Source: Bacteroidales bacterium
GTDB taxonomy: Bacteria; Bacteroidota; Bacteroidia; Bacteroidales; UBA932
Assembly: GCA_017560825.1 (NCBI GenBank)
Contig: JAFZED010000040.1
Coordinates: 16,418-80,417, forward strand
Reading direction: 5' to 3'
DNA: 64,000 nt
Shown: positions 62,726 through 64,000 of the stretch, in pieces
How the letters are laid out: each line of letters starts with the position of its first letter
How positions within the stretch are numbered: the stretch's first letter is position 1
The notes under the pieces: model-generated
What the model saw: the letters and a program-made list of their open reading frames with translations, nothing else
Database searches by the model: none
Told to the model about the DNA's origin: nothing
Made by a program: the position numbers and the translations under genes

Positions 62726-63981
62726 AGGTTCTCTATCATCGCTTTGGCTACAGCTGATGAGGCTCCTGTGCCGCCGAGGGCTGCGCGGATGTCGCCGTAG
62801 CTGTCAAGCATCCTCTCCCTGCGGTCTTTGTTCTCTATCAGATCCCTTATTTCGGTCACAAGGGCATCGGCGTTGCAGTCATTCTGGATGAATTCCTTGA
62901 ATGCCAGGCGGTTTATTATGAGGTTGCCGAGGCTGATGTACTGTATCTTGACTATTCTTTTTGCAATCCAATATGTTACAGGATTGGAGATGTAGCCTAC
63001 AACCTGTGGGGTGCAGAACAATGCTGTCTCCAGTGAGGCTGTGCCGGAGTTTACGACAGCAGCTTCGGCGTGTCTGATGATTGACTGGGTCTGGCCGAAG
63101 AGAACCTTTATGTACTTGCTGTTCTCCTCGTCAAGCCAAGGTGAGTAGTCGTTTATGCCGCGTGCCGGCGCTCCTGCTATAATGAACTGATAATCAGCGT
63201 ACTGAGGGAGCTTGTGCATCTTTGCTGCAAATTCTGTGAGTACAGGCATCATTGTGCTGATCTCGCCTTTGCGTGAGCCTGCGAGCATTGCAATGAGAGG
63301 CTTGTTGTCAAGACCCGTCTCTGCAAAGAACTCTTCCTTGCTCTGACTCATTGCCTTGGAGTTGTCTACCGCATCTATCAGAGGGTTGCCCTTGTAGATG
63401 TACTCAATGCCTTTTGAATCGAAGTACTCTTTTTCGAACGGGAAGACTATGAAGAGCTTGTCTACGTACTTCCTGAGTTTCTTTATTCGTCCTTCACGTG
63501 AGGCCCAGACTTTAGGGGCAATATAATAGAAGACCTTGAAGCCTGCCTTGTGGGCGAATTCGGCTATCTTGAAGTTGAAGCCGGGGTAGTCTATAAGGAT
63601 GACTACATCAGGGCTCCAGGCGAGGATGTCTTTCTTGCAGAAATCCACATTCTTGAGAAGTCTGCCTGCCTTGGCAACAACCTCCACGAAACCCATCACA
63701 GCACCTTCCTTATAATGTCGTACCAGTCCGGTGGCGGCAGTGTCACCCAAAAAAACCCCTCCCACGACTTCGTCGCGGGCCCCACCCCCTGCGGCCAGGG
63801 GGGTAGCACGGTTTTGGGTGACACTGCCACCGCCGGACTGATGGAGGTCCCAGACCGCTGCCATTAAGTCACCGCCCCAGAAGCGGATGTCCGCATTGGG
63901 GTCTTCTGCGTAGAGACCTTTCATCAGGTTGGAGCCGTGAAGGTCTCCGCTGGCTTCTCCTGCTATGATATAGTATTTCAT
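62722..63981 (-). CDS. lpxB: Lipid-A-disaccharide synthase LpxB with an in-frame palindromic insertion
   Basis: 419 aa; the usual length is about 375-385. It begins with YYIIAGEASGDLHGSNLM and ends normally. It has FRFWGGDLM-type start, IDYPGFNFKIAEF, YYIAPKVWAS and MLAGSRKGEI. The enzyme joins UDP-diacylglucosamine and lipid X in lipid A synthesis at the inner membrane. Between LMAAV (~40-44) and VRHYKE (~88) about 39 extra Gly/Ala-rich residues are encoded exactly by a 117-bp palindrome (63724-63840). Both ends of the frame stay open, so the protein is probably still made. The insert lies in the N-terminal loop region. Confidence 0.92.
   Translation of the reverse strand: MKYYIIAGEASGDLHGSNLMKGLYAEDPNADIRFWGGDLMAAVWDLHQSGGGSVTQNRATPLAAGGGARDEVVGGVFLGDTAATGLVRHYKEGAVMGFVEVVAKAGRLLKNVDFCKKDILAWSPDVVILIDYPGFNFKIAEFAHKAGFKVFYYIAPKVWASREGRIKKLRKYVDKLFIVFPFEKEYFDSKGIEYIYKGNPLIDAVDNSKAMSQSKEEFFAETGLDNKPLIAMLAGSRKGEISTMMPVLTEFAAKMHKLPQYADYQFIIAGAPARGINDYSPWLDEENSKYIKVLFGQTQSIIRHAEAAVVNSGTASLETALFCTPQVVGYISNPVTYWIAKRIVKIQYISLGNLIINRLAFKEFIQNDCNADALVTEIRDLIENKDRRERMLDSYGDIRAALGGTGASSAVAKAMIENL
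63724..63840. repeat. 117-bp palindromic element inserted within lpxB
   Basis: Outer arms of 29 bp (63724-63752 and 63812-63840) match at 27 of 29 positions. Inside are two hairpins, CGAC/GTCG flanked by CCC/GGG (63761-63779) and CCCCCT/AGGGGG (63785-63790, 63797-63102 offset i.e. 63797-63802). The length is a multiple of three and it carries no stop in the lpxB frame. The core, CCCC, hairpin, CCCCCT, GCC, GGGGG, T, GCA, resembles the core of the palindrome at 5104-5158. Confidence 0.85.
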
Positions 63982-64000
63982 TAACCTAGAATATTTTGCG

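Noticed and set aside
1-64000. CRISPR arrays, insertion sequences, prophage or integrase genes
   Set aside because: No regularly spaced direct repeats, transposase motifs or phage structural genes were seen; the palindromes carry no enzyme gene.

Overview
The window reads as a chromosomal segment of a gut-type Bacteroidales bacterium. The evidence is a SusC/SusD polysaccharide-utilisation locus with a hybrid two-component regulator, Bacteroidetes-specific families (DUF3276, DUF349, DUF5606, the GlsA/GlsB glycine-lipid enzymes) and repeated -7 boxes of the form TAnnTTTG, the Bacteroidetes sigma-70 consensus. Ferredoxin-dependent 2-oxoacid oxidoreductase, anaerobic GlpABC and Fe-S serine dehydratase point to an anaerobe. 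The genus cannot be fixed by eye; an uncultured lineage near Rikenellaceae or Candidatus Cryptobacteroides is a guess.

Layout. 1-9.6 kb: the 3' end of pyrF, an unknown protein, an orphan small-RNA candidate, a DPP4-like peptidase with L-serine dehydratase, ndk, yicC, a GH5 lipoprotein and glnS. 9.6-16.8 kb (minus strand): dsbD, rny, an independently promoted ncRNA, zapA with a coiled-coil partner, then a four-gene ketoacid:ferredoxin oxidoreductase operon. 16.9-19.1 kb: an SAH/MTA-deaminase-like amidohydrolase and purine nucleoside phosphorylase. 19.1-25.3 kb (minus): GH3 glucosidase, an exported MBL-flavin reductase fusion, a NAD synthetase whose glutaminase cysteine is replaced, and DUF3276. 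25.3-31 kb: nusB-yajC-ybbR-coaE-DUF5606-rimO-lipoprotein. 31-38.6 kb (minus): DUF1846-glsA-glsB-glpA-glpB-glpC. 38.8-53.4 kb: a complete fructan locus. 53.5-58.3 kb: rnpB, an Old Yellow Enzyme overlapping a steroid 5-alpha-reductase-type protein, glutaminyl cyclase, an unknown protein, a second orphan small-RNA candidate and trmD. 58.3-64 kb: DUF349 protein, yidC, yggS and lpxB.

The fructan locus is self-contained. The HTCS sensor has a periplasmic sugar-binding domain. SusC, SusD and a DUF4960 surface protein capture and import fructan, two GH32 enzymes hydrolyse it outside and in the periplasm, and an MFS permease plus a fructokinase take in and phosphorylate fructose. The domain set matches the Bacteroides thetaiotaomicron levan locus.

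The most unusual items are an in-frame 117-bp palindromic element inside lpxB, a related element forming the ndk/yicC terminator, three ncRNA candidates with their own promoter and terminator, the degenerate NadE glutaminase, and the coupled 5-alpha-reductase/OYE pair. No tRNA, rRNA, CRISPR array, insertion sequence or prophage gene was seen.
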